A stretch of 64,000 nt of DNA from an uncultured Clostridia bacterium (GCA_937876985.1 CALEFT010000031.1:1-64000), one strand, 5' to 3'. Shown: positions 44,895-54,051, counted from the first letter of the stretch. Numbers and translations: made by a program. Notes: generated by a model from the sequence alone, not told the origin.

Positions 44895-45836
44895 ATGAGT
44901 GATACTGAGTCAATGAGAAAAGATGAATTCGATGGCATTATTACTAAGGGTGTAGGTGGTCTTTACACTATTAGACTTAATAGTGGAGAATATGTTAATG
45001 CTAACCTACGTGGTGTACTAAGAACTAAGAAGCTTACACCTGCAATTGGTGATAATGTTTGCATAGGGGAATCTGGAGATAAAGATGTTCCTTATGTAAT
45101 TAACAAAATTGGTGATAGAAAGTCTTTCTTGATTCGTCCGCCAGTAGCAAATATCGATTACTTAATATTGACTTTTGCTGTTAAGGACCCACAACCAGAC
45201 TTGTTATTACTAGATAAAATGCTTATTATATGTAAGCTTATGTCTATAGAGCCAATTATTGTTTTTACCAAGTGCGATTTAGATGAAAAATATGCAGAAG
45301 AATTGTATAATGCATATTCGAAAGCTGGATATATTACGCATAAGTCGTATGAAGATAATATGCTTGATGCAAGTTGTGTTAAGCAGTATTTTATTCAGAA
45401 TAGACTAATTGGCTTAGCTGGTCCATCTGGAGTAGGAAAGAGTACATTAGTTAATCATTTCTTACAAAAGAGCACTATGGAAACAGGCCAGATTAGTGAT
45501 AGACTTAAAAGAGGTAAGCACACAACGAGGCATGTAGAATTACTTGAATTTGAAGATGGCTTCTTGCTTGATACGCCAGGGTTTACATCCTTAAGTCTGT
45601 ATGAGCTTGGAGTCGATTATAAGAATGTAATTCTTGGCTTCCCTGAGTTAGAAGCTCATGCGAAGAATTGTAAATTTGATGATTGTAGACATCAAGGCGA
45701 GCTTGGTTGTAGCATAGCTGATGCTATATCTGAAGCTATTATCGACGAAGGTCGAGTAGCAAGGTATAGAGAACTAGAATTAGATTTATATAACAACCGT
45801 AATAATTACTCTGGAAGGAGAAAACTGAATCTATGA
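44895..45836 (+). CDS. rsgA: ribosome small-subunit GTPase RsgA
   Basis: Circularly permuted GTPase for late 30S assembly. The 313-residue product has an OB fold (about 15-75), FTKCDLD (G4), GPSGVGKSTLVN (G1), DTPGFTS (G3), and the zinc finger CKFDDCRHQGELGC. AAGGTGAAGG precedes the ATG. PrkC-type kinases are known to phosphorylate this GTPase in other Firmicutes, in line with its place next to prkC. Confidence 0.95.
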   Translation: MSDTESMRKDEFDGIITKGVGGLYTIRLNSGEYVNANLRGVLRTKKLTPAIGDNVCIGESGDKDVPYVINKIGDRKSFLIRPPVANIDYLILTFAVKDPQPDLLLLDKMLIICKLMSIEPIIVFTKCDLDEKYAEELYNAYSKAGYITHKSYEDNMLDASCVKQYFIQNRLIGLAGPSGVGKSTLVNHFLQKSTMETGQISDRLKRGKHTTRHVELLEFEDGFLLDTPGFTSLSLYELGVDYKNVILGFPELEAHAKNCKFDDCRHQGELGCSIADAISEAIIDEGRVARYRELELDLYNNRNNYSGRRKLNL

Positions 45837-46504
45837 TGAATGGTCTTAAGGCACAAGTTGCGCCATCTATACTGTCAGCTGATTTCTGTAAGCTTGGAGA
45901 AGAGGTAGCCAAGGTAGAAGGCTTGTGTGAATTTTTACATGTTGACATCATGGATGGACATTTTGTCCCTAATATTTCTTTTGGAATCCCTGTTGTAAAA
46001 GCATTACGCTCTAAGACAGATATGGTATTCGATACGCATTTGATGATTTCTGATCCAGAGGCATATATTCCTCGTTTTGTTGAGGCTGGTTCTGACTTCA
46101 TCACTTTCCACTACGAGACAACAGATAATCCATCGAGAGTAATTGGACTTGTTAAGTCACTTGGTGTTCGTGTTGGAATGGCAATACATCCTGACACACC
46201 AATTGATGTAGTAGTGCCATATATTAAGGATCTTGACCTTGTTCTTGTCATGGGTGTTCGTCCAGGCTTTGGTGGACAGTCTTATCTTGATGGTACTTCT
46301 GAAAGAATTGCTTTTGTTCGTAAGCATGTAGATGAGATTAATCCAGATTGTATTGTTTCCATCGATGGTGGTGCTTGTCTAGCAAATATCGATGAAATTG
46401 TTAATAGTGGTGCTAATCTAATTGTTGCAGGAACATCTGTTTTCGCACAAGAGGATGCAAGAAGTGCACTTGAGGAGATGCTCGAATGCATAGCGCGTGT
46501 GTAA
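45833..46504 (+). CDS. rpe: ribulose-phosphate 3-epimerase
   Basis: TIM-barrel metalloenzyme of the pentose phosphate pathway. The 223-residue product has QVAPSILSADF, FLHVDIMDGHFVPNISFG, DTHLMI, LVMGVRPGFGGQSY and VSIDGGA. Overlaps the rsgA stop by four bases; AAGGAG lies upstream. Confidence 0.96.
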   Translation: MMNGLKAQVAPSILSADFCKLGEEVAKVEGLCEFLHVDIMDGHFVPNISFGIPVVKALRSKTDMVFDTHLMISDPEAYIPRFVEAGSDFITFHYETTDNPSRVIGLVKSLGVRVGMAIHPDTPIDVVVPYIKDLDLVLVMGVRPGFGGQSYLDGTSERIAFVRKHVDEINPDCIVSIDGGACLANIDEIVNSGANLIVAGTSVFAQEDARSALEEMLECIARV

Positions 46505-47175
46505 TTTGTGGTGGACCTAATATTTCGCCAGCTGTAATTGATACTATTATCGATTCAGATTTAATTATATGCGCAGATAGCGGTGCAGATTTTGCAATAA
46601 AGAACAATATTAGAATTGATAGACTTGTTGGAGATATGGATTCTATCTCTAGTGAGTCCTTGGAAATCATCCGTAGTCGCAATATTCCGGTTGAGACAGT
46701 TCCTGCTCGTAAGGATTTTACTGATACAGAAATGGCATTAAGATTGATTCCAAGTGATGTGCCTACTATACTTGTTTGCTCTTTGACTGGCAGAATTGAC
46801 CACGTAATGACAAATGTTCTTCTGGGAATGAAACTTCACGAAGAGGGAAGAGAGATAATTCTTACTGACGGTAATTCTGATATTTGTTTCCTTGTAAACA
46901 AAGATGAGCTTGAGCTTTCTTTCTTGGTAGGAAGTGCTAAGAATATTGTGATTTCACTTGTTCCATTAACAGAGAAGGTATGTGGCGTAACTACAAGAAA
47001 TCTCGAATACGAGCTTGATGATGCAATATTAAGCTTTGGTGCAACATTATCTACTAGCAATGAAATAGCAAATGAATTAATAGCGAATATGAATGCTAAT
47101 GAGGATGACATTATTGAGGTTATGGTCTCCACAAAAGAAGGCAAACTTCTAGTTGTAGTAACTAACAGAATTTGA
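46486..47175 (+). CDS. thiN: thiamine pyrophosphokinase
   Basis: Transfers diphosphate from ATP to thiamine. The 229-residue product has ICADSGADFAIK, the metal-binding VGDMDSIS, KDFTDTEMALRL and the C-terminal substrate-binding domain with SLVPLTEKVCGVTTRNLEYEL. GAGGAG directs ATG 46486, which lies 19 bases inside rpe. It closes the def...thiN operon. Confidence 0.93.
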   Translation: MHSACVICGGPNISPAVIDTIIDSDLIICADSGADFAIKNNIRIDRLVGDMDSISSESLEIIRSRNIPVETVPARKDFTDTEMALRLIPSDVPTILVCSLTGRIDHVMTNVLLGMKLHEEGREIILTDGNSDICFLVNKDELELSFLVGSAKNIVISLVPLTEKVCGVTTRNLEYELDDAILSFGATLSTSNEIANELIANMNANEDDIIEVMVSTKEGKLLVVVTNRI

Positions 47176-47211
47176 TTTAATTATCAATAAAGGACTTATG
47201 GAGGTTTATCA

Positions 47212-47886
47212 ATGGCGGAGTATAAGAAATTGACATTTGATGATATTAAAGACAATTATGAGCTTAAGACATATATTGAATGTGCGGACAAGTCTCTTTC
47301 TATGCTCGGATACACGGAGCACGCTTTTTCTCATGTAAACAATGTAGCGTCTATGGTTGAATATATTCTCACGAAGCACAAGAATTCTGCTAGAGACATC
47401 GAGCTTGGCAAGATTGCTGCATATATGCACGATATTGGAAACCTTGTAAACCGTGTTGACCACTCCCAAAGTGGTGCGATAATGGCCTTCCGCTTGTTAG
47501 ATAAGCTTGGTCTTGACCCTTCAGAGTCCGCGATTATCATGACTGCGATTGGTAATCACGATGAAGGTACTGGCGTTCCAGTAAGTGACGTTGCTGCTGC
47601 ACTAATTCTCGCCGACAAGTGCGACGTTCGCCGTTCTCGTGTTCGTAATCAGGATATCAATTCTTTCGATATTCATGACAAGGTAAATTATTCCGTTACG
47701 AATGCTCTTGTAAACGTGCTCGATGAAGAGAAGACTTATGTTCTCGATTTAACAATTGATACAGAAGTTAGCTCGGTTATGGATTATTTCGAGATTTTTA
47801 TCGGTAGAATGATTCTTTGCAAGAAGGCCGCACATCACTTAGGATGGGTGTTCCGCCTTAATATCAATGGTCAGCGCGTGGTTTGA
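47212..47886 (+). CDS. HD-domain phosphohydrolase
   Basis: A 224-residue protein with an HD metal site: the first His in FSHVNNV, then AAYMHDIGNLVNR, IGNHDEGTG, and Asp in LILADKCDVRRSR. HD proteins hydrolyse nucleotides or phosphoesters; the substrate is not evident. The C-terminal third is a small alpha/beta region. TGGAGG precedes the ATG. It stands between the thiN operon and the aminotransferase gene. Confidence 0.85.
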   Translation: MAEYKKLTFDDIKDNYELKTYIECADKSLSMLGYTEHAFSHVNNVASMVEYILTKHKNSARDIELGKIAAYMHDIGNLVNRVDHSQSGAIMAFRLLDKLGLDPSESAIIMTAIGNHDEGTGVPVSDVAAALILADKCDVRRSRVRNQDINSFDIHDKVNYSVTNALVNVLDEEKTYVLDLTIDTEVSSVMDYFEIFIGRMILCKKAAHHLGWVFRLNINGQRVV

Positions 47887-47900
47887 TTTTGTAAATATTT

Positions 47901-47925
47901 GCTTTTCGAGGCCGCTTCGAAAAGC
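47901..47925 (+). other. perfect hairpin GCTTTTCGA/TCGAAAAGC
   Basis: A 9-base perfect stem with a 7-base loop (GGCCGCT) in the gap before the aminotransferase gene. It lacks a T-run, so it is not a clear terminator. Its arms contain the CTTTTCGA word that recurs in the window. Confidence 0.6.
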
Positions 47926-47958
47926 AACCTCAAATAAAGCTAGAAGGAGATTAAAGTT

Positions 47959-49143
47959 ATGATTTCTAATAATATTGCTAAGAAGCTTGAGGGAGGTTCT
48001 CTCATTCGTAAGATGTTCGAGGAAGGAAATCGTTTGAAGGCGATTTATGGTGCCGAGAACGTGTTCGACTTCTCTATTGGTAATCCTGATTTGGAGCCAC
48101 CTAAGGAAGTAAAGGACGCTCTTAAGGAGGCAGCTGCTTCTGATATTCCTGGAATGCATGGATATATGAGTAATTCCGGATATGAGTCTACTCGTAAGGC
48201 TATTGCTGATAAGCGTGCGAAGGATGCTGGCTGGGAAGTTGGCTCAATTGGTGCAGCTAGCGTTTGTATGACAGTTGGCGCCGCTGCTGCGATGAATGAT
48301 GTTTTGCATTCTATTCTTGACCCAGAGGACGAAGTGATTTTGCTTGCTCCATTCTTCATGGAGTATCTTAACTATATTGATAATCACTTTGGTAAGGCAG
48401 TAATTGTACAGACAGATGATGCTTTCATGCCTGATATTGAGGCTATTTCCGCTGCTATTACTCCAAGAACAAAGGCTATTGTAATTAATTCTCCTAATAA
48501 TCCTTCTGGAGTTGTTTATTCTAAGGAGACACTAGATGCGCTTAACAAGATGCTTCTAGAACAAGATCACTTAATTCATGTTATTTCTGATGAGCCATAT
48601 ATTGATTTGGCATATGATGGAATTGAAGTTCCAGCAGTTCTTAATTCTATCGATAATCTCATTATTTGTTTCTCTTGGTCAAAGTCCTTGTCCTTGCCAG
48701 GTGAGAGAATTGGCTATACTCTTGTTTCTCCAAAGCATGCTGATCACGATGAGCTTACTGCTGCTATTGTTCTTTCAAATAGAATTCTTGGTAGTGTAAA
48801 TGCTCCAGCTATTTGGCAGAGAGTAGTAGAGAAGTCATTAGATGCTAAGGTTGATGTAGCAAATTACGAGAGAAGACGTAATCTTCTATATGAGAATATC
48901 GTTGGAGCTGGATTTACTGCGGTTAAGCCAAATGGTGCGCTATATATCTTCATGAAGACACCAGATGGAATGACTGATGCAGAATTTGGAGATGCATGTG
49001 CTAAGCATAATTTACTACTAGTACCAGGAAAGAGCTTCATGAGACCAGGCTATTGCAGACTAGCATTCTGTGTTTCTGAGCAAACAATCGTTGGTTCTAA
49101 GAAGGCTTTCGAAGCAATTGCAAAAGATCTTGGAATCAAATAA
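47959..49143 (+). CDS. class I/II PLP-dependent aminotransferase, aspartate-aminotransferase-like
   Basis: A 394-residue fold-type I enzyme. Visible are FDFSIGNPDLEPP at the N-terminus, MTVGAAAAMNDVL, VINSPNNPSGVVYS, ISDEPYIDLAYDG, and the PLP lysine in CFSWSKSLSLPGERIGY. Aspartate or a related amino acid is the likely donor, but specificity is not readable. AGGAGA precedes the ATG. Confidence 0.9.
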   Translation: MISNNIAKKLEGGSLIRKMFEEGNRLKAIYGAENVFDFSIGNPDLEPPKEVKDALKEAAASDIPGMHGYMSNSGYESTRKAIADKRAKDAGWEVGSIGAASVCMTVGAAAAMNDVLHSILDPEDEVILLAPFFMEYLNYIDNHFGKAVIVQTDDAFMPDIEAISAAITPRTKAIVINSPNNPSGVVYSKETLDALNKMLLEQDHLIHVISDEPYIDLAYDGIEVPAVLNSIDNLIICFSWSKSLSLPGERIGYTLVSPKHADHDELTAAIVLSNRILGSVNAPAIWQRVVEKSLDAKVDVANYERRRNLLYENIVGAGFTAVKPNGALYIFMKTPDGMTDAEFGDACAKHNLLLVPGKSFMRPGYCRLAFCVSEQTIVGSKKAFEAIAKDLGIK

Positions 49144-49151
49144 AAATAGTG

Positions 49152-49180
49152 TTGACAAACCCGATTTATAGGGGTAATAT
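49152..49180 (+). promoter_or_regulatory. promoter of infC-rpmI-rplT
   Basis: TTGACA (49152-49157), a 17-base spacer, TAATAT (49175-49180). It gives an untranslated leader of about 150 bases. Confidence 0.75.
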
Positions 49181-49186
49181 ACTCAA

Positions 49187-49338
49187 GTCAAAAAGCAGAA
49201 CCATAGTTCTCGCCTCAAGCGAATAGTAAAGAGGCTCATATTTAATGAAGATATCGAATAGATATTTGATTTGGAGTGATTACGAGAACGGTTCGAGCAA
49301 GAATTCGTTCTTTTTGTTTTTTTAAGGAGGTGTTTTTT
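49187..49338 (+). promoter_or_regulatory. infC leader, probable L20-type autoregulatory region
   Basis: The leader holds several short inverted repeats and ends with a terminator-like hairpin just before the infC ribosome binding site. Firmicute infC-rpmI-rplT operons are often controlled by L20 binding to such a leader (Rfam L20 leader). Assignment here rests on position and the terminator; the L20-binding fold itself was not verified. Confidence 0.55.
49285..49324 (+). terminator. leader terminator (attenuator) before infC
   Basis: AGAACG (49285-49290) pairs with CGTTCT (49306-49311), followed by a long T-rich run to 49323. AAGGAGG starts immediately after, so this sits inside the operon leader. 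Confidence 0.65.
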
Positions 49339-49860
49339 ATCGCTAAGCCAAACAACAGTCAGATGATTAATGACGATATCAAGTTTAGTAAGGTTCGTCT
49401 AATCGATGCAAGCGGCGAGATGGTAGGTGTTGTATCAATCGAGCAGGCTAGAGAGGCAGCAGCAGAAGCTGATTTGGATCTTGTATGTATTTCGCCTAAT
49501 CCAGAGAACCCAGTTTGCAAAGTAATGGACTATGGTAAGTTCCTTTTCGAACAAGGTAAGCGAGAGAAAGAAGCCAAGAAGAAGCAGAAAGAAACGGAAA
49601 CTAAGGAGATTGGAATCAAGTTAACAACAGATGTACATGACATCGAAGTTAAGCAGAGATCCGTAATCAAGTTCTTGAAGAACGGAGATCGAGTAAAGAT
49701 TAACATTAGATTCCGTGGCCGTGAGATGGCATATCAGCAGCAGGGTTTTGCAGTAATGGAGAAGTTTGCTGAAGGTATTGAAGAATACGGTCAGGTTGAT
49801 AAGCAACCTAAGATTGAGGGACGTAACATGGTAATGTATCTCGTTCCTAAGAAGAATTAA
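49339..49860 (+). CDS. infC: translation initiation factor IF-3, apparently starting at ATC
   Basis: IF-3 keeps subunits apart and checks start codons. The 173-residue product shows the N-domain (NDDIKFSKVRLIDASGEMVGV), KVMDYGKFLFEQGKREKEAKKKQK linker, and the C-domain (VHDIEVKQRSVIKFLKNGDRVKINIRFRGREM). The best ribosome binding site of the region, AAGGAGGTG, is eight bases before ATC 49339; no ATG, GTG or TTG is in register there. A GTG at 49276 would lie in the terminator leader, and the first ATG (49363) is inside the N-domain. Non-standard AUU-type starts that IF-3 itself discriminates against are well known for infC. Confidence 0.9.
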   Translation: MAKPNNSQMINDDIKFSKVRLIDASGEMVGVVSIEQAREAAAEADLDLVCISPNPENPVCKVMDYGKFLFEQGKREKEAKKKQKETETKEIGIKLTTDVHDIEVKQRSVIKFLKNGDRVKINIRFRGREMAYQQQGFAVMEKFAEGIEEYGQVDKQPKIEGRNMVMYLVPKKN

Positions 49861-49889
49861 GACAATAATTTTAGAGGAGGACATTAACA

Positions 49890-50087
49890 ATGCCTAAGCA
49901 GAAAACACACAGCTCGTCTAAGAAGAGATTTAAGGTTACAGGTTCAGGTAAGGTGCTACGTGCACAGGCTTTCCGTCGCCACATTCTTAGCAAGAGACCA
50001 TCTAAGAGAATGAGACATCTTCGTCACAACGCAGTTTGCTCTGATGCAAACGCTAAGGTAATCAAGAAGATGATTCCTTACATGTAA
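49890..50087 (+). CDS. rpmI: 50S ribosomal protein L35
   Basis: A 65-residue basic protein with the typical KQKTHSSSKKRFKVTGSGKV opening and RAQAFRRHILSKRPSKRMRHLR. AGGAGG precedes the ATG. Middle gene of infC-rpmI-rplT. Confidence 0.97.
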   Translation: MPKQKTHSSSKKRFKVTGSGKVLRAQAFRRHILSKRPSKRMRHLRHNAVCSDANAKVIKKMIPYM

Positions 50088-50136
50088 TCTCAAGTAATAA
50101 TGAAGCTAATATTCGATTTTCTAGGAGGAAAATACT

Positions 50137-50490
50137 ATGTCAAGAGTTAAGAGAGGCGTTCGTACAAGAGCACGTCACCGCAAGATTTTGAAGCAGGCAA
50201 AGGGATACTTTGGTCACAAGAGTAAGCTCTTCAAGGTTGCTAATCAGGCTGTAATGAAGTCTGGAAGCTACGCTTATCGTGATCGTAAGGCTAAGAAGAG
50301 AGATTTCAGAAAGCTTTGGATTCAGAGAATCAATGCTGCAGCTAGAATGAATGGACTTTCATACAGCAAGTTTATGAATGGTCTTAAGAAGGCAAATATC
50401 GCACTCGACCGTAAGGTTCTTTCTGATATTGCTATCACAGATCCTAAGGGATTTGCTGCTCTTTGTGAGCAGGCTAAGGCTGCACTTTAA
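50137..50490 (+). CDS. rplT: 50S ribosomal protein L20
   Basis: A 117-residue basic protein with ARHRKILKQAKGYFGHKSKLFKVA and RKLWIQRINAAARMNGLSYSKF. It binds 23S rRNA early in assembly and, in many Firmicutes, represses its own operon through the infC leader. AGGAGG precedes the ATG. Confidence 0.97.
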   Translation: MSRVKRGVRTRARHRKILKQAKGYFGHKSKLFKVANQAVMKSGSYAYRDRKAKKRDFRKLWIQRINAAARMNGLSYSKFMNGLKKANIALDRKVLSDIAITDPKGFAALCEQAKAAL

Positions 50491-50514
50491 TTTTTATAAT
50501 AATAGGTGAAATTT

Positions 50515-51327
50515 ATGATAGAAGGTGAAGTTGTATCTAGCAAGGAGAATTCTAAGGCTAAGAGGCTTCACCTTCTTCATGATCGTAAGAAGGCATCAGC
50601 TCAGGGTGTTGTTTTTATAGAGGGAACACGTCTTTGTGAGGATGCTCTTAAGTCTGGTATTGTTCCAGAACTTATTTGTTTTACACCGTCTAGAAATGAG
50701 CTCGTTACTTCGTGGTGCGAGCTTTTTCAATTGGATAGCAAGCTTTCAAGAAATAACTTTCTATGCGTAACTGACGATTTGTTCAGTAAGAAGATTGCTT
50801 CTACGAAGAATCCACAGGGCATCGCTATGGTAGTGCCGCAGCCAAGTTTGGAGAAGGAATTTCCAAATAAGCATAAGGACAAGGCTATATATGTCGTCCT
50901 CGAAAATCTCCAGGACCCAGGAAATATGGGTACGATTATCCGAATGGCAGATGCCTTTGATTTTGACGCTGTAATTATCACAGAAGGCTGCTGTGACCCG
51001 TTCAATGAGAAGACACTTCGTTCTTCAATGGGTTCATGCTGGCATATTCCTATCATCAAAATTCCTGATGTTGAGAAATTTATGCTTTTCGCGAAGGAGG
51101 AGGGAATTACTTCAATTGCTATGCACTTACAAGGCGAGGTGCTAAGCGAATCTGAGCTTAAGCTTCCAATTGCGTTCTTGATTGGCAACGAGGGCAATGG
51201 ATTAAGTGAGAGGGCAAGCGGACTTTGTGATAAAATGGTAAAAATACCAATGATGGGAGAAGCAGAATCACTTAATGCTGCGTCTGCTGCTTCGATTATT
51301 GGATATGTATTATCCACAAAACGATAA
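50515..51327 (+). CDS. TrmH/SpoU-family RNA 2'-O-methyltransferase
   Basis: A 270-residue SPOUT enzyme. An N-terminal substrate-binding domain (QGVVFIEGTRLCEDAL) is followed by the knotted SAM domain with VLENLQDPGNMGTIIRMADAF, FLIGNEGNGLS and IPMMGEAESLNAASAASI. It likely methylates rRNA; the site is not readable. ATG 50515 with AGGTGA upstream is preferred to GTG 50506. Confidence 0.92.
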   Translation: MIEGEVVSSKENSKAKRLHLLHDRKKASAQGVVFIEGTRLCEDALKSGIVPELICFTPSRNELVTSWCELFQLDSKLSRNNFLCVTDDLFSKKIASTKNPQGIAMVVPQPSLEKEFPNKHKDKAIYVVLENLQDPGNMGTIIRMADAFDFDAVIITEGCCDPFNEKTLRSSMGSCWHIPIIKIPDVEKFMLFAKEEGITSIAMHLQGEVLSESELKLPIAFLIGNEGNGLSERASGLCDKMVKIPMMGEAESLNAASAASIIGYVLSTKR

Positions 51328-51340
51328 AATAGGGGGATAT

Positions 51341-51970
51341 ATGCAGGTATTAATTTTAGGTGTATCGACAAAGAGCATGCTTCTTGCAAAGCGCCTTTGT
51401 GAAAAGCATGATGTCATCTTAGTTGATGAAAATGCTTCGGAATTTGCAAGAATAAATAAACTAGATGTAGTTACCATAAATGGAATGATGATTGATACAG
51501 TGAAGTTGGAAGAAGCTGGGATTGAAACGGCAGATGTAGTTTGCGCACTTAGCGATAGTGAGAATTTGAATTTGGTCTCTGCACAGATTGCACGTAAAAA
51601 ATATAATGTAAATTGCGTAATTGCATGTGTTTATGATACCGAAGAGTATAATATTTTTGAAGGAATGGATATTATTCCTATTTCTGCTACAGATTTAACA
51701 GTAGATTCATTTGTTAGAACAATATATAACCATAATTCTAGCGATAGCGGTGCAAATGGAGTCTTTATTACAAGTGTTTTCGATAAAGAGACAAAGATTA
51801 AGCTCTTTAAGATTAATGGTGAATTAGAAGGCGCCAAGTTAAAAGATATAAGTGATGCTGACGGTGGTGTTATTGCTGGTGTTGTAAGGAACAATGACTT
51901 AATTCAGTATAATCCTGATTTCAAGGTCGAATATGGTGACAAAATTTACGTGTTAGACATACTAGAATAA
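51341..51970 (+). CDS. TrkA-like regulatory subunit with degenerate nucleotide loop
   Basis: A 209-residue TrkA_N/TrkA_C protein that would gate the potassium transporter downstream. The Rossmann loop reads ILGVSTKSMLLAKRL rather than the GxGxxG found in the neighbour, though the acidic residue VDEN at the second strand is kept. The C-terminal half is an RCK_C-like domain (KIKLFKINGELEGAKL). The ATG has GGGGGA before it. It may form mixed rings with the next gene's product. Confidence 0.85.
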   Translation: MQVLILGVSTKSMLLAKRLCEKHDVILVDENASEFARINKLDVVTINGMMIDTVKLEEAGIETADVVCALSDSENLNLVSAQIARKKYNVNCVIACVYDTEEYNIFEGMDIIPISATDLTVDSFVRTIYNHNSSDSGANGVFITSVFDKETKIKLFKINGELEGAKLKDISDADGGVIAGVVRNNDLIQYNPDFKVEYGDKIYVLDILE

Positions 51971-51982
51971 TAGGGGTGTAAA

Positions 51983-52645
51983 ATGAAAGTTGTTATTGTT
52001 GGTGCAGGTAAGGTAGGTTATTTTCTTGCAACAGAGCTATTAAAGGACGGCAAGAAGGTTACTGTAGTTGATATTAGAGAGAAGGCTTGTGTTAATATTG
52101 CTAATGACCTGGGTGTTGATGCAATCTGTGCTGATGCGTCAACCGTTCAAGGTATTCAAGAGGCATGCGAGGGAGCTGACGTATTTGTTGCATTGACAGG
52201 TAAGGATGAAGATAACCTAATTGCTTGTCAAATTGCAAAGCAGCATTATAAGATTCAAACGACCATTTCTCGAATTAATAATCCAAAGAATAATCTAATT
52301 ACTTCATATTTTGGAGTAGATAAGTTTTTCTGTGGAACTGATGTAATTGTTGAGTTGATAGAGAATGAAATAGAATTTGAAGGCATGTCGATTAACACTA
52401 AGATTGCAAATTCTGAGCATGTCATTGTTGAGTTCTATTTATCTCCAAGCTCTTCCGCTTGTGAAAAGAAACTTTCTGAATATAAATTTGTTAAGGATTC
52501 CAAAGTCGTTGTTATCACTTCATCAGATGGCAAAACAATAACTCCGTCAGGTGATACGATAATGCATGCTGGTGATAATATGCTAATGGTATGTAGAAAA
52601 AAGTATTTATATGATGTTTGGAAAGTGATGGTAAAGGTAGACTAA
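51983..52645 (+). CDS. trkA: TrkA-family potassium uptake regulatory protein
   Basis: A 220-residue paralogue of the preceding gene with an intact dinucleotide loop (VVIVGAGKVGYFLATELL) and VVDIREKA. It binds NAD(H) or ATP/ADP in the family. The C-terminal domain (about 140-220) is a TrkA_C module; such modules are a known c-di-AMP receptor in Firmicutes. Starts 12 bases after the first subunit and overlaps trkH by one base. Confidence 0.92.
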   Translation: MKVVIVGAGKVGYFLATELLKDGKKVTVVDIREKACVNIANDLGVDAICADASTVQGIQEACEGADVFVALTGKDEDNLIACQIAKQHYKIQTTISRINNPKNNLITSYFGVDKFFCGTDVIVELIENEIEFEGMSINTKIANSEHVIVEFYLSPSSSACEKKLSEYKFVKDSKVVVITSSDGKTITPSGDTIMHAGDNMLMVCRKKYLYDVWKVMVKVD

Positions 52646-54051
52646 TGCTAGTACGTAGAACAATAAAGCAGAGATTAATTGATTGGTTGTTTGCAAATCC
52701 TGGAAGAATAATTGTGCTAAGTTTTATTTTTGTTATTCTGATAGGAACAATTTTGTTATCTTTGCCTTTTGCTACATATAAGGATGTTGACTTCTCTATA
52801 TTTGATGCTTTATTCACTTCTGTCTCAGCAACATGCGTTACTGGATTGATAGTTACGGATACTGCAACGTCGTTTACACTGTTTGGGAAGATCGTTATAA
52901 TCATCTTGATACAAATAGGTGGACTTGGTCTTGTTACTATTACTTCATTTGCTCTTTCTGTTATCAACAAGAAGGTCAGTTTTAAGACAAGACAAATTGC
53001 ATTAGAGACTGCCGGTGCATTTACTTTTACAGAAACAAATACTTTACTTAAGTTTATAATTGGTATTACTTTTATATTTGAATTTCTAGGTGCAATAATT
53101 CTATCTATAGAATATGTCCCTGTATTTGGTTTGATGGAAGGTGTCGGGAAGGCAACTTTCCAGTCTATATCTGCATATTGTAATGCTGGCTTTGATTTGA
53201 TGGGAGATACAACTTTTGGACCTTATTCTAGTTTGACCGGTCTTGCTACGAATCACACAGTGCTTTTTACAACATCTCTCCTTATTGTGTTTGGCGGTTT
53301 AGGCTTTGTTGTTTGGGTTGATTTATTCAAATTTAGACAAAGAAGAAGATTGCTATTACATACGAAGGTTACATTGCTTTTTACAGTAATGCTTCTATTA
53401 ATTGGTATGATTATGGTATTAGTATTTGAGTGGAATAATCCTAATACTATTGGTCAAGAAACTTTTAGTTTTTCCGATAAGATTGTTAATGCATTCATGC
53501 AGTCAGTTACATATAGGACAGCTGGCTTTAACTCTTTGGATTTGGCATCATTAACTGATGCTTCTAAGGCAACAGGAATTGTTTTAATGTTTATTGGAGC
53601 TGGTTCTGGTTCTACAGGCGGTGGTGTAAAAATCACTACCATTGCAATTATTCTTTACACAGTAATTAGTGAGATTAAAGGAAGCTCGGACACCATTATT
53701 TACAAAAATATAGTACCAAATAATATTGTTAGAAGAGCTGTAGCAATTCTGTTTGTCGGTATTACTACAGTAGCAACCTTCTCTATTGCTGTAGCAATGT
53801 TCGAGTATGAGAAAATTATGCAAGGAGCATTTAGTTTTGTTGATATTGTCTTTGAAATGGCTTCTGCATTTGCGACAGTTGGACTTTCCTCGATAGGCAC
53901 AGGAAATCTTTGTGTATTTAGCAAATTGTTTATTATTGTTGCTATGTATCTAGGCAGAGTTGGACCAATTGCATTGCTTCTCTCATTTGTAATGAAGGAC
54001 AAAAACAAAACCGCAAAGGTTTATCCAGAAGGCCAAATTCATATTGGATAA
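52645..54051 (+). CDS. trkH: TrkH/KtrB-family potassium transporter
   Basis: The membrane pore of 468 residues with four M1-P-M2 repeats. Pore-loop segments include TSVSATCVTGL, SAYCNAGFDL, SVTYRTAGFNS and MASAFATVGLSS, each with the key glycine after the loop. GAGSGSTGGGVKITT forms the gating loop. ATG 52645 shares a base with the trkA stop; the earlier frame start at 52618 is inside trkA and has no better site. Confidence 0.95.
   Translation: MLVRRTIKQRLIDWLFANPGRIIVLSFIFVILIGTILLSLPFATYKDVDFSIFDALFTSVSATCVTGLIVTDTATSFTLFGKIVIIILIQIGGLGLVTITSFALSVINKKVSFKTRQIALETAGAFTFTETNTLLKFIIGITFIFEFLGAIILSIEYVPVFGLMEGVGKATFQSISAYCNAGFDLMGDTTFGPYSSLTGLATNHTVLFTTSLLIVFGGLGFVVWVDLFKFRQRRRLLLHTKVTLLFTVMLLLIGMIMVLVFEWNNPNTIGQETFSFSDKIVNAFMQSVTYRTAGFNSLDLASLTDASKATGIVLMFIGAGSGSTGGGVKITTIAIILYTVISEIKGSSDTIIYKNIVPNNIVRRAVAILFVGITTVATFSIAVAMFEYEKIMQGAFSFVDIVFEMASAFATVGLSSIGTGNLCVFSKLFIIVAMYLGRVGPIALLLSFVMKDKNKTAKVYPEGQIHIG

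Noticed and set aside
50727..51389. 220-residue open frame on the minus strand opposite the SpoU methyltransferase
   Set aside because: Antisense shadow of a well-supported gene; serine-rich composition, no family resemblance.
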